Origin: Actinacidiphila acidipaludis
GTDB lineage: Bacteria > Actinomycetota > Actinomycetes > Streptomycetales > Streptomycetaceae
Length of the DNA: 64,000 nucleotides
Assembly (NCBI RefSeq): GCF_019890725.1
Contig: NZ_JAINZZ010000026.1
Coordinates: 39,046 to 103,045 of the forward strand
Direction: 5' to 3'
Every line of letters begins with the position of its first letter. Positions within the stretch are counted from its first letter, which is position 1. The notes beneath the pieces are model-generated. The model was not told the DNA's origin, made no database searches, and saw only the letters and a program-made list of their open reading frames with translations. Made by a program: the position numbers and the translations under genes. Positions 26,675-34,406 of the stretch are shown in pieces.

Positions 26675-27652
26675 ATGTCCCTGACCCCGAAGACCGAGGG
26701 GCCGGTCGCCGTCCTCGTCGTCACCTGGAACAGCGCCGCGGTGCTCCCGGACTTCCTCACCTCGCTGCCCACGGCGATGGAGGGCCTGGACTGGCGGCTG
26801 GTCGTCGCCGACAACGACTCCGCCGACGACACGGTGGAGATCGTCCGGACCCTCGCGCCGGACGCCACCGTGGTGCAGACCGGCCGCAACGCCGGCTACG
26901 CCGCGGGGGTGAACGCCGCGCTGCACGCCGCCGTGGCCGGGGAGGGCCGCCTCCGGGCGGCGATGGTGTGCAACCCCGACATCCGGATGCGCGAGGGCTG
27001 CGCGCGGCTCCTCGTCGAGGCGCTGGACGCGCCGCTGCCCGACGGCACCCGGGTGGGCATCAGCGTTCCGGTGCTCCACGAGGGGGACGGCTCGGTGGTG
27101 CGGTCGCTGCGCCGCGAGCCCAGCGTCAGCCGGGCGTTCGGGGAGGCCGTCATCGGCAACACCCGTGCGGGCCGTTTCCCGCGCCTGAGCGAACTGGTCA
27201 CCGATCCCGCCGCGTACACCGGGCAGACCCGGGCGGACTGGGCGACCGGCGCGCTGATGGCGCTGTCCGGGAGCTGTCTGGAGGCCTGCGGCGACTGGGA
27301 CGAGTCGTTCTTCCTGTACTCGGAGGAGACCGAGTACTGCCTGCGTGCCCGCGACGCGGGCTTCGTCACCCAGCTCCAGCCGGGGGCCGCCGCGGTGCAC
27401 CTGGGCGGCGACTCCCGTGTCTCGCCGTTCCTGTGGACGCTGCTGACCCTGAACCGGGTGCGACTGCACCGCCGCCGGCACGGCCCCCTGGCCACGGCCG
27501 CCTTCTGGGCGGCGGTGCTGCTGCGCGAGTCCTCGCGGGCGGCACTGGGCCGGGCGCCGAGCCGGGCGGCGGTGGCCGCCCTGGTCAGTCCGCGGAAGCT
27601 GCGGCAGGCTCCGGGGCCCGCTCCGCGCGCACCGCTGTCAGCGACTTCGTGA
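26675..27652 (+). CDS. Family 2 glycosyltransferase, rhamnosyltransferase (WbbL)-like
   Basis: 325 aa. VAVLVVTWNSAAVLPDFLTS opens the GT-A domain, VVADNDSADDTVEIV binds the sugar nucleotide, VCNPDIRMREG is the DXD-like motif, and SFFLYSEETEYCLRARDAG is characteristic of rhamnosyltransferase-type GT2 enzymes. The ATG directly follows the TGA of the Wzz-Wzy gene, with GTGGAG within that gene as ribosome site. Its last 68 bp overlap the 3' end of the convergent methyltransferase gene. With the dTDP-rhamnose genes at 38.9-42.5 kb, a rhamnose donor is plausible. Confidence 0.9.
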   Translation: MSLTPKTEGPVAVLVVTWNSAAVLPDFLTSLPTAMEGLDWRLVVADNDSADDTVEIVRTLAPDATVVQTGRNAGYAAGVNAALHAAVAGEGRLRAAMVCNPDIRMREGCARLLVEALDAPLPDGTRVGISVPVLHEGDGSVVRSLRREPSVSRAFGEAVIGNTRAGRFPRLSELVTDPAAYTGQTRADWATGALMALSGSCLEACGDWDESFFLYSEETEYCLRARDAGFVTQLQPGAAAVHLGGDSRVSPFLWTLLTLNRVRLHRRRHGPLATAAFWAAVLLRESSRAALGRAPSRAAVAALVSPRKLRQAPGPAPRAPLSATS

Positions 27653-28277
27653 CCCCGAGGACCCGCTCGCTGAGCAGCGTCGAGTGGGGGAAGAGGTGCC
27701 GCATCTCGGTGCGGGTGAGCAGTTCGATGTTGATCACCGCGGCCATGCCCTCCTCGGCGCTGCCCGGCCGGCTGTGCGTCAGCGGCCAGTGGCGCACCAG
27801 CCGCGCCCGGGCGGCCAGCGGCAGGAACTGGAAGCCCGGCGCGACGAAGTGCGGCTCGACCGGGAAGTACCGGTAGGGCGTCTGGATCCAGTGCAGCGGG
27901 GCGAGTTGCTCCACGGCCGCGACGAACCGGCGGCGCTGGCTGTAGCCGCCCACGTGCTCGATGGTGGAGTTGGAGAACACCAGGTCGTAGGAGCCGAGTT
28001 TCGCGGCCACCTCCGGATCGGTGACGTCGGCGTTCTCGGCGGTGATCCAGTCCGGCAGGTCGGCGGGGTGCGGCTCCAGGTTGATCAGGTGGACGTGCCG
28101 GGCGCGCAGCGGCGCGCGCAGCCACATGTCGGCCGTCCCGCCGAGGTCGACCACGGTCATCCCCTCGATGCCGGGGAACAGCCGCCGGAAACGCTCCCAG
28201 CGGGCGGTTCTCAGGCGTTCGCCGAGCGATCCCTCGGCGTCGACGAAACGGTTGCGCAGTGCGCGGGTGTGAGACAT
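27585..28277 (-). CDS. Class I SAM-dependent methyltransferase
   Basis: 230 aa. Rossmann-like SAM motif in MTVVDLGGTADMWL, followed by VHLINLEPHP (acidic residue binding the ribose is Glu) and DLVFSNSTIEHVGG, the post-motif II of small-molecule methyltransferases. It is the last gene of the nine-gene minus-strand arm, 71 bp after the GT2 gene, and its 3' end overlaps the convergent rhamnosyltransferase-like gene by 68 bp. A role in O-methylating a sugar of the glycan fits its place but the acceptor is unknown. Confidence 0.88.
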   Translation of the reverse strand: MSHTRALRNRFVDAEGSLGERLRTARWERFRRLFPGIEGMTVVDLGGTADMWLRAPLRARHVHLINLEPHPADLPDWITAENADVTDPEVAAKLGSYDLVFSNSTIEHVGGYSQRRRFVAAVEQLAPLHWIQTPYRYFPVEPHFVAPGFQFLPLAARARLVRHWPLTHSRPGSAEEGMAAVINIELLTRTEMRHLFPHSTLLSERVLGVTKSLTAVRAERAPEPAAASAD

Positions 28278-28348
28278 CGGTCAACCACCTGGGGTTCGGG
28301 GCGCCCGGAGCGGCCGGGCCCGGACGGACGGGACAGCGGTGGCCGGGC

Positions 28349-29179
28349 CTACCACTGGGTGTAGAAGCTGGTCGGGTTGACCAGGTACTCGACGGTGACG
28401 TGCGGGATGTGGCGGATGCGCCGGCCGCGTGAGTAGCGGCGGACGAACTCCCAGTCCTCGCGCGGCAGTACGCCCTTGGCGCGGTACAGCCAGCTGAAGC
28501 GCATCGCCGGGGTGCGCCGCGCGACGAACGCGTTGATGTCGACGAACGCCTCCCGGGAGTTGCGCCGGCGGTCCCAGGGCACCGAGAGCACGTCGTGCTC
28601 GGTGCCGTCGGGCAGCACGCGGCGCACCGCGGTGTACACGGCGTCCGGTCCCCCGGGGGCCTCCAGCGCCTCCAGGGCGGTGGCCAGATGGTCGGGCTTC
28701 CAGACGTTGTCGTCGTCGAGGAACGCGACGTACCGCGACCGGGTGAGCCGCATCGCCACGTTCCGCACGACGCCGCAGTCGCCGGAGTTGCGGTGCATGG
28801 CGACCGCGATCAGCCGCGGATCGTCGGGCAGCCGGTCCAGCGGCAGCGAGTCCGAGCCGTCGTCGACCACGACCACGAGCTGGTCCTGGACGGTCTGCGC
28901 GAGGGCGGACCGGACGGCGTTCAGCAGCGCCTCGGGACGGCGGTAGGTGGGGATCGCCGTGACCACCAGAGGCTCGGGCAGTTCGGGGAGGGTCGCCGCG
29001 ATCCGGGCGATCTCGGCGTTGGCCAGCCGGCGCAGCCGCACGCCCGAGCGCAGGAGCAGCACCTTGTTGCGCAGCTCGAACAGCACGATCCAGCCGAACG
29101 CGCCCTTCAGCACGGTCCAGGGCAGCCGCGCCGCGGTGCGCAGCGGGCCGCGGGACGGGCGGACCTCCGCGGCCGTCAC
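28349..29179 (-). CDS. Family 2 glycosyltransferase
   Basis: 276 aa. After a 70-residue N-terminal part with a hydrophobic helix (VLKGAFGWIVLFELRNKVLL) the GT-A domain begins at VVTAIPTYRRPEALLNAV, with VVVVDDGSDS and the DXD motif in YVAFLDDDNVWKPDHL. LPREDWEFVRRYSRG contains the likely catalytic acid. The GTG start at 29179 overlaps the stop of the beta-helix gene (GTGA), indicating coupled translation. It probably transfers a sugar to the lipid-linked repeat unit. Confidence 0.9.
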   Translation of the reverse strand: MTAAEVRPSRGPLRTAARLPWTVLKGAFGWIVLFELRNKVLLLRSGVRLRRLANAEIARIAATLPELPEPLVVTAIPTYRRPEALLNAVRSALAQTVQDQLVVVVDDGSDSLPLDRLPDDPRLIAVAMHRNSGDCGVVRNVAMRLTRSRYVAFLDDDNVWKPDHLATALEALEAPGGPDAVYTAVRRVLPDGTEHDVLSVPWDRRRNSREAFVDINAFVARRTPAMRFSWLYRAKGVLPREDWEFVRRYSRGRRIRHIPHVTVEYLVNPTSFYTQW

Positions 29180-30384
29180 GAGGTCGTCCCCGGGGTGACC
29201 GGTCTTCCGTCGGACATGTGGTTGTCACTCCAGACGTTGCCGGAACCGCCCGCGTTCCATGCGGCGACGGGGCCGTAGCCGCCGGAACCCGGGTGGTACT
29301 GGGTGGAGAAGATGTTGCCGGTGACCTTGATGCCGTTGGCCCCCTGGCCGCCGCCGTACAGCGCGTAGGCGCCGCCGGCCAGCCAGTTGTCCTCGACCGT
29401 GACGTTGACGACGGGGCCGGTGTCGGCGAACAGGCCGACGCTGCCGGAGGCGCCCTGGTCGACCGGCGTGGGGTTGAGCAGCGTGTTGTGCCGGATGACC
29501 AGCCCGCCGCTGCCGCCACCGTCGCTGATCACGGCGTTGGTGTGCTGCCACTCGCCGCCGAGGTTGCGGAACGGCGTGACGTCGTGGACGTAGTTGTCGT
29601 GGATGTCGCCCTGGCCCATCGACAGGGCGTCGCCGAAGACCGACACGTCGCACCAGCCGATCTCGATCGAGCTGGTGCCCATGTTGGACACCGCGTAGTC
29701 CACTCCGCCGTTGTCGGGGCCCTTGCCGGGCACGGCGGTGATGGCCGTGTGCAGGATGCGCAGGCCCTTGTAGCCCGAACGCAGGTTGATGCCCCACCAG
29801 TTGTCGGAGGTGATCCGGCTGTCGATGACGGTGACGTCGTTGGCGTAGACGTCGAGCGAGCCGGTGATGTCCCAGCGGCGGATGACCTGGCCGTCCTGGT
29901 GGATGGACATCGCCCCGGTGCGGTGGGGGCTCATGGACAGCCGCGGGCCGGTGCTGTGCGCGTCGGGGAAGCCGCACGCGGTGAAGCTCGCGCAGTGTCC
30001 GGGCGGCGCGGCGGTGCCGCTCGCGGCCGGGTCCTGCCCGGGGGCGTCGTGCCGCGCCGGGGTCGTGCGCTCCATGCCCGCGGTGCGGGCGCCGTCACCC
30101 GCGCCGGCCGACGGCGTCGCCGGGGCGGTGGAGTCGGCGGGGTCGGACTGGCCGGGCGAGCAGGACAGGGCCTGGACGGGGCAGCGTCCGCCGGTCGAGT
30201 CCCCGGCGCCGGACCGGGTCGCGAGGGTCACGGACAGCACGGCGGCCAGGACGGCCGCGGCGGCGACCGCCGCGAGGGCGCCGCGGCGGCGGAGGTGGGA
30301 CGGCCGGGACGGCTGGGCCGGCCGGGAAGACCGGTCGGGATCTGTGGGGCCCGTGGCCGGGTCCTCCGGATGCGGTGCGGACAT
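29176..30384 (-). CDS. Membrane-anchored right-handed beta-helix protein
   Basis: 402 aa. A cytosolic Pro/Arg-rich N terminus of about 45 residues precedes one membrane segment (ALAAVAAAAVLAAVLSVTLA), then a low-complexity Thr/Ala/Pro linker, so it is anchored with the main domain outside. From about 150 on the sequence is made of short beta-strand rungs (DVYANDVTVIDSRITSDNWW, VTVEDNWLAGGAYALYGGGQ), typical of the parallel beta-helix (pectate lyase-like, DUF1565 or Beta_helix) fold of polysaccharide lyases and epimerases. SMGQGDIHDNYVHDV holds Asp and His residues that could be catalytic. It lies between Wzx and a GT2 gene, so glycan trimming or epimerisation is a reasonable guess. Confidence 0.82.
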   Translation of the reverse strand: MSAPHPEDPATGPTDPDRSSRPAQPSRPSHLRRRGALAAVAAAAVLAAVLSVTLATRSGAGDSTGGRCPVQALSCSPGQSDPADSTAPATPSAGAGDGARTAGMERTTPARHDAPGQDPAASGTAAPPGHCASFTACGFPDAHSTGPRLSMSPHRTGAMSIHQDGQVIRRWDITGSLDVYANDVTVIDSRITSDNWWGINLRSGYKGLRILHTAITAVPGKGPDNGGVDYAVSNMGTSSIEIGWCDVSVFGDALSMGQGDIHDNYVHDVTPFRNLGGEWQHTNAVISDGGGSGGLVIRHNTLLNPTPVDQGASGSVGLFADTGPVVNVTVEDNWLAGGAYALYGGGQGANGIKVTGNIFSTQYHPGSGGYGPVAAWNAGGSGNVWSDNHMSDGRPVTPGTTS

Positions 30385-30390
30385 GACGGC

Positions 30391-32127
30391 TTACCTCATG
30401 AGGGTGTCGGTGGGCGCGTTGCCGCGCAGGAAGTGACGGCTGGGCAGCACACAGAGCGTGTACACGGCCAGGGCGAGCACGCCGGTGACGGCGAGCGCGG
30501 GCCGGCTGTCGCCGAACCTCCATTCGAGGAGCAGGACGGTGGCGGCCATCGCGGCGCCGCCCAGGAACGGCCAGGAGCACGCCCTGGCGACCCAGCGGGC
30601 GCTGATGCCGGCTCGGCTCAGGGCGAGCAGGAACACCGGGACAACGATTCCGCCGGCCACCAGGACATGGCCCTGGGCCACCCCGACGATGCCGTGCAGA
30701 TGTGCGGCCGCGATGAGTACGGGCAGGAGGGCTGCCAGCCACAGGGCCTGCACCCCGATCAGCGCGCGGCGCCGGCCGACCGCCACCAGGCAGTCGTAGG
30801 CGAGTTCGCAGCCGATGCGGATCAGGCCGAGCGCCATCAGCCAGGGCAGCGCGCGGGCCGCGGGGACCCAGGTGCTGCCGTAGACCAGGTCCACCACGGG
30901 GGCGGCCAGGACGCCGAGCAGGACGCACAGCGGGACGGTCCCGGTGACCAGGACCGCCAGGGCCCGCCCGAATCCGTGGGCGAGGCCCTGCGGTGAGCCC
31001 GCCAGGCGGGAGAAGCCCGCGAACGACACCCGGCGGGCGGCCTCGGAGATGATCCGCACCGGCCAGCCGGAGATGTTGAACGCCAGGACGTAGAAGCCGA
31101 GGGACACCTTGCCGAGCGTGGAGCCGACGACCAGGGTGTCCAGGTTGACCACGCACAGCGCGAGCAGGCTGGCGCCCGCGAGCGGCAGGCCGAAGCGCAG
31201 CAGTGCGCGCGCCTGCCGGGGGTCCCAGCCGAAGCGCAGCGTGCCGGGCGCGGCGAGGCAGAAGCCGGTCAGCGCGGCGGTGTTGCCGGCGACGGAGCCC
31301 CAGGCGAAGCTCATCGCGCCCATGCCGCCGAACGCCAGCACCAGGGTGACCGCGGTGCTGATGACGAAGTTGGCGGCGTCGATGACCATCCGCCGGCCCT
31401 GCGCGAACTCGCGGGTGAGGAAGCCGGCCGGCACCTGGGCGATGCCGTCGAGCACCACGCACAGGCACATCACCCGCAGCACCCCGGCGGCGTCGGGTGA
31501 GCCGACCGCGTGGGCCACGGCCGGGGCGGCGAGGAACAGGGCCGCGTACATCAGGCCGCTGGAGGCGGTGCTCAGGGTCAGCACGGTGGGCGCGAAACGG
31601 CGCGCGTCGCCGTCCCAGCGGATGATCGCCAGGCCCACGCCGAGTTCGTTGGCGGCGAGCAGGACCAGCAGCACGGTCTGGGCGATGCCGTAGACGCCCC
31701 AGGCGGCGGGGCCGAGGGCGAAGCGGGCCAGCGCGATGCCGGTGGCGAAGTTGCCCAGCCGCATCACGACGGTGTTGATCAGGCTCCAGCGGGCGGCCGA
31801 GCGGACCTTGCGGCCCAGCGAGGGGGCCGCGTGGGCCGGGGGCCCGCTCTGCGCCGGGACGGCGGCCGTCTCGGGGCCCGCCGTTCCGGACGCGGCGGCC
31901 GCGTCGGGCACGGCGGTTCCTGCCGGGCCCGTCACCGCTGCCGCCGCCATGGGCGAGCGGTCCGGCGCGGTCGGGGCGGCGGCGGGAGCCGGGATCCCGG
32001 TGACCCGGGTGATGGCCTCGTCGTCCTGGAGCGCCCAGGACGGGACCCGGCGCACCGGGCGCGGTGCGGCCGGGCCGGGGCCGGTGGCCCCGCCCGCCGG
32101 GTCGTCGGTGGCGCGCGCCCTGTGCAT
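30391..32127 (-). CDS. Wzx-type polysaccharide flippase (MATE/MVF-like)
   Basis: 578 aa. A roughly 100-residue Ala/Pro-rich cytosolic extension precedes a transporter with about 12-14 membrane segments starting at WSLINTVVMRLGNFATGIAL; GVYGIAQTVLLVLLAANELG and GMGAMSFAWGSVAGNTAAL are typical of Polysacc_synt_3 (oligosaccharide flippase) proteins. It should move lipid-linked repeat units across the membrane for the Wzz-Wzy fusion protein to polymerise. The ATG at 32127 is preceded by GAGGAG; longer open frames exist upstream. It is 37 bp after the Wzz-like gene, 6 bp before the beta-helix gene, and ends in TAA, unlike its neighbours. Confidence 0.9.
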   Translation of the reverse strand: MHRARATDDPAGGATGPGPAAPRPVRRVPSWALQDDEAITRVTGIPAPAAAPTAPDRSPMAAAAVTGPAGTAVPDAAAASGTAGPETAAVPAQSGPPAHAAPSLGRKVRSAARWSLINTVVMRLGNFATGIALARFALGPAAWGVYGIAQTVLLVLLAANELGVGLAIIRWDGDARRFAPTVLTLSTASSGLMYAALFLAAPAVAHAVGSPDAAGVLRVMCLCVVLDGIAQVPAGFLTREFAQGRRMVIDAANFVISTAVTLVLAFGGMGAMSFAWGSVAGNTAALTGFCLAAPGTLRFGWDPRQARALLRFGLPLAGASLLALCVVNLDTLVVGSTLGKVSLGFYVLAFNISGWPVRIISEAARRVSFAGFSRLAGSPQGLAHGFGRALAVLVTGTVPLCVLLGVLAAPVVDLVYGSTWVPAARALPWLMALGLIRIGCELAYDCLVAVGRRRALIGVQALWLAALLPVLIAAAHLHGIVGVAQGHVLVAGGIVVPVFLLALSRAGISARWVARACSWPFLGGAAMAATVLLLEWRFGDSRPALAVTGVLALAVYTLCVLPSRHFLRGNAPTDTLMR

Positions 32128-32164
32128 GTGACGGCTCCTCAGCCCTGCGCGTCGCGGCGGGCGG

Positions 32165-33163
32165 TCAGACGAACCGGTGGGCGTCGGTGCCGGCCGCGTC
32201 GCCGCCGGACATCCCGTCGTATCCCGCCGCGTCGGCCGGCCCGGACGTCTCCGGTGCCGCCTGCGGGGCGCCCGGGGAACCGGAGACGGACGGGGGCGCC
32301 GTGGGGTCGGGCTCCAGGGCGCCGACCTCCAGCGCGTCGCGGTCCAGTCCCCCGGAGGGCACGGACCAGCTCGGGGCCTTGCGGGCGGCGGGGACGGCGG
32401 ACGACCGCCCGGACCGTTCCGACGGCGGTTCCACGGCCGCCTGCCGGGCCGGGCCGGGCTGTGCCGCGGGCGGCTGCTCCGCCCGGTCACGGGGGACGTC
32501 GGGCTCCCCGGCAGGGGTGCGGTCCGCCCCAAGGCCGGCGGCGGCGCCGGCCTGCCGCGGCCCGGGTCTCCTGAACCGGGCCTCGACGTAGAAGGTGGCC
32601 ACCAGGCTCATCACCAGGCCCAGCACCGCGGCCAGGGCCAGGTACTCGTACCGGGTCTTGGTCTGCGCGACCGGGTTCTGCGGCGGCACGATCGTGGCCA
32701 TGCGGATCATCGCCGCTTGCGTCACGGACTGCTCGGTCTGGAACTGGTCGAGCCGTTCGGCCGCGTAGGTGGTGAGCAGCTTGTCGGTGGCCAGCACGGC
32801 CGCCTTGTCGGTGCCGGTCGCGGTCAGCCACAGCAGCGGCCCCATGGCGTTGTCGGCCAGCTTCGCGGCGGTGGCGCAGGTCGCCCCCTGGCTCTTCAGG
32901 TGCGCGACCGCGCCGTCGGAGTTGAGGTTGCGGGCGAGGCTGTCGGCCATGCCGTTGAGGGCGATCTGCGTGCTCAGGTACGGGTTCCCGTCGAAGGCCA
33001 CGGTGGCCTTCTTGGAGTTGAGCAGCACGACGGTGCTCTGCGACGTGTAGGTCACCGGCACCTTCAGGTACGCGCCGACCGTGAGCGCCACGGTGAGCAG
33101 TACGCCGGGTACCAGGACGTACCAGCGCCTGCGCATGACGCGGACGATCTCAGCGAGATCCAT
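32165..33163 (-). CDS. Wzz/chain-length-determinant-like protein with long disordered tail
   Basis: 332 aa. RVMRRRWYVLVPGVLLTVAL (first membrane segment near 17-35), an extracytoplasmic region beginning VTYTSQSTVVLLNSKKAT with FDGNPYLST, a Pro-rich VPPQNPVAQTKTRYEY before the second membrane segment near 172-190, and then about 130 residues of Pro/Ala/Gly-rich cytosolic tail. The fold is Wzz-type. No Walker motifs or Tyr cluster are present, so the tail is not a BY-kinase. It is 92 bp after WecB and 37 bp before Wzx. It resembles the N-terminal part of the Wzz-Wzy fusion protein (RRWYV, SQS). Confidence 0.85.
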   Translation of the reverse strand: MDLAEIVRVMRRRWYVLVPGVLLTVALTVGAYLKVPVTYTSQSTVVLLNSKKATVAFDGNPYLSTQIALNGMADSLARNLNSDGAVAHLKSQGATCATAAKLADNAMGPLLWLTATGTDKAAVLATDKLLTTYAAERLDQFQTEQSVTQAAMIRMATIVPPQNPVAQTKTRYEYLALAAVLGLVMSLVATFYVEARFRRPGPRQAGAAAGLGADRTPAGEPDVPRDRAEQPPAAQPGPARQAAVEPPSERSGRSSAVPAARKAPSWSVPSGGLDRDALEVGALEPDPTAPPSVSGSPGAPQAAPETSGPADAAGYDGMSGGDAAGTDAHRFV

Positions 33164-33255
33164 GCACTACCCCCCTCGCGTCCCCGTGACGCGTGATCAG
33201 CATATGGCGTGCGATGCCCGGACGAGGCCCGTTTCGGCCTGCCGGACCTGCCCGT

Positions 33256-34404
33256 TCACCGCGGACGCGCCGGCAGGTCGGTGGGCCGCGGCCGCCCGTT
33301 CGCGGGCGCCGCGAGACCGTCCAGCAGGACGTCCGCGACGCGGTCGCCGGCGTGGCCGTCCCACAGCTCGGGCCGCCGTGGTGCGGGCGGGTCGTCGAGC
33401 ACGGTGTGCGCGGTGGCGACGATGCGTTCCGGGTCGCGGCCGGCGAGGACGTTGGTGCCCTGTTCGACGGTGACCGGCCGTTCGGTGTTGTCCCGCAGGG
33501 TCACGCACGGCACGCCGAGCGCGGTGGTCTCCTCCTGCACCCCGCCGGAGTCGGTGAGCACGATCCTCGCGGAGTCCTGGAGCGCGATGAAGTCCAGATA
33601 GCCGGCCGGCGGGATCAGCCGCACCCCGTCCGGTACGCCGAGTTCGGCGAGCCGGCCGGCCGCGCGCGGGTGGACGGGCAGCACCAGCGGGCAGCGGGCG
33701 GCGACCTCGCCGAGGGCCTTCAGCAGCCCGGTGAGCACTTCGGGGTCGTCGACGTTCGCGGGCCTGTGCAGCGTCACCAGGCCGTAGCCGCCGGGGGCCA
33801 GACCGAGCCGGTCCAGCACGCCGCTCCCCCGTGCCCGGTCCAGGTTGGCCAGCAGACTGTCGATCATGACGTTGCCCACGACGTGGATCTGGTCGTCGCG
33901 GTAGCCCTCGGCCCGGAGGTTGCCGGCCGCGTCCGGCGACGGCGCCAGCAGGTAGTCGCTGACCCGGTCGGTGACGACGCGGTTCACCTCCTCGGGCATG
34001 GTCCAGTCGCGGCTGCGCAGTCCGGCCTCGACGTGGGCCAGCAGCGGGCCGGCCTTGGCCGTCACCAGGGCGCAGGCCACCGTGGAGTTGATGTCGCCGA
34101 CGACCACCACCGCGTCGGGGGCGATCTCGGCGAGCAGCGGCTCGAACGCCGCCATGACACGGCCGGTCTGCTCGGCGTGGGTGCCGGACCCGACGCCGAG
34201 GAACCGGTCGGGCGGCCGGATGCCGAGGTCGGTGAAGAACACGCCGTTCATCGACTCGTCGTAGTGCTGGCCGGTGTGGACGAGGACGACCTCGGCGCCG
34301 CGCCGCTCCAGCGCGTCCATCACCGGTTTGATCTTCATGTAGTTGGGCCGGGCGCCCGCGACGCACACGATCCGCACCGGGCGCTCCTGACTCGTCCCGG
34401 TCAT
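33256..34404 (-). CDS. wecB: UDP-N-acetylglucosamine 2-epimerase (WecB/WbpI family)
   Basis: 382 aa, non-hydrolysing UDP-GlcNAc 2-epimerase fold (GT-B-like). Signatures: VCVAGARPNYMKIKPVMDAL at the N terminus, VVVVGDINSTVACALVTA, HVEAGLRSRDWTMPEEVNR with the catalytic Glu, and ILTDSGGVQEETTALGVPCV near the C terminus. It interconverts the gluco and manno forms of UDP-HexNAc or, in the WbpI subgroup, of UDP-2,3-diacetamido uronic acid; sequence alone does not tell them apart. ATG at 34404 used; the GTG at 34410 would overlap the dehydrogenase stop (GTGA) and is nearly as good. Confidence 0.92.
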   Translation of the reverse strand: MTGTSQERPVRIVCVAGARPNYMKIKPVMDALERRGAEVVLVHTGQHYDESMNGVFFTDLGIRPPDRFLGVGSGTHAEQTGRVMAAFEPLLAEIAPDAVVVVGDINSTVACALVTAKAGPLLAHVEAGLRSRDWTMPEEVNRVVTDRVSDYLLAPSPDAAGNLRAEGYRDDQIHVVGNVMIDSLLANLDRARGSGVLDRLGLAPGGYGLVTLHRPANVDDPEVLTGLLKALGEVAARCPLVLPVHPRAAGRLAELGVPDGVRLIPPAGYLDFIALQDSARIVLTDSGGVQEETTALGVPCVTLRDNTERPVTVEQGTNVLAGRDPERIVATAHTVLDDPPAPRRPELWDGHAGDRVADVLLDGLAAPANGRPRPTDLPARPR

Positions 34405-34406
34405 GG

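Noticed and set aside
24497..27481. 994-codon open frame on the minus strand
   Set aside because: Antisense of the Wzz-Wzy fusion and GT2 genes; Arg/Gln/His/Gly-rich and motif-free.
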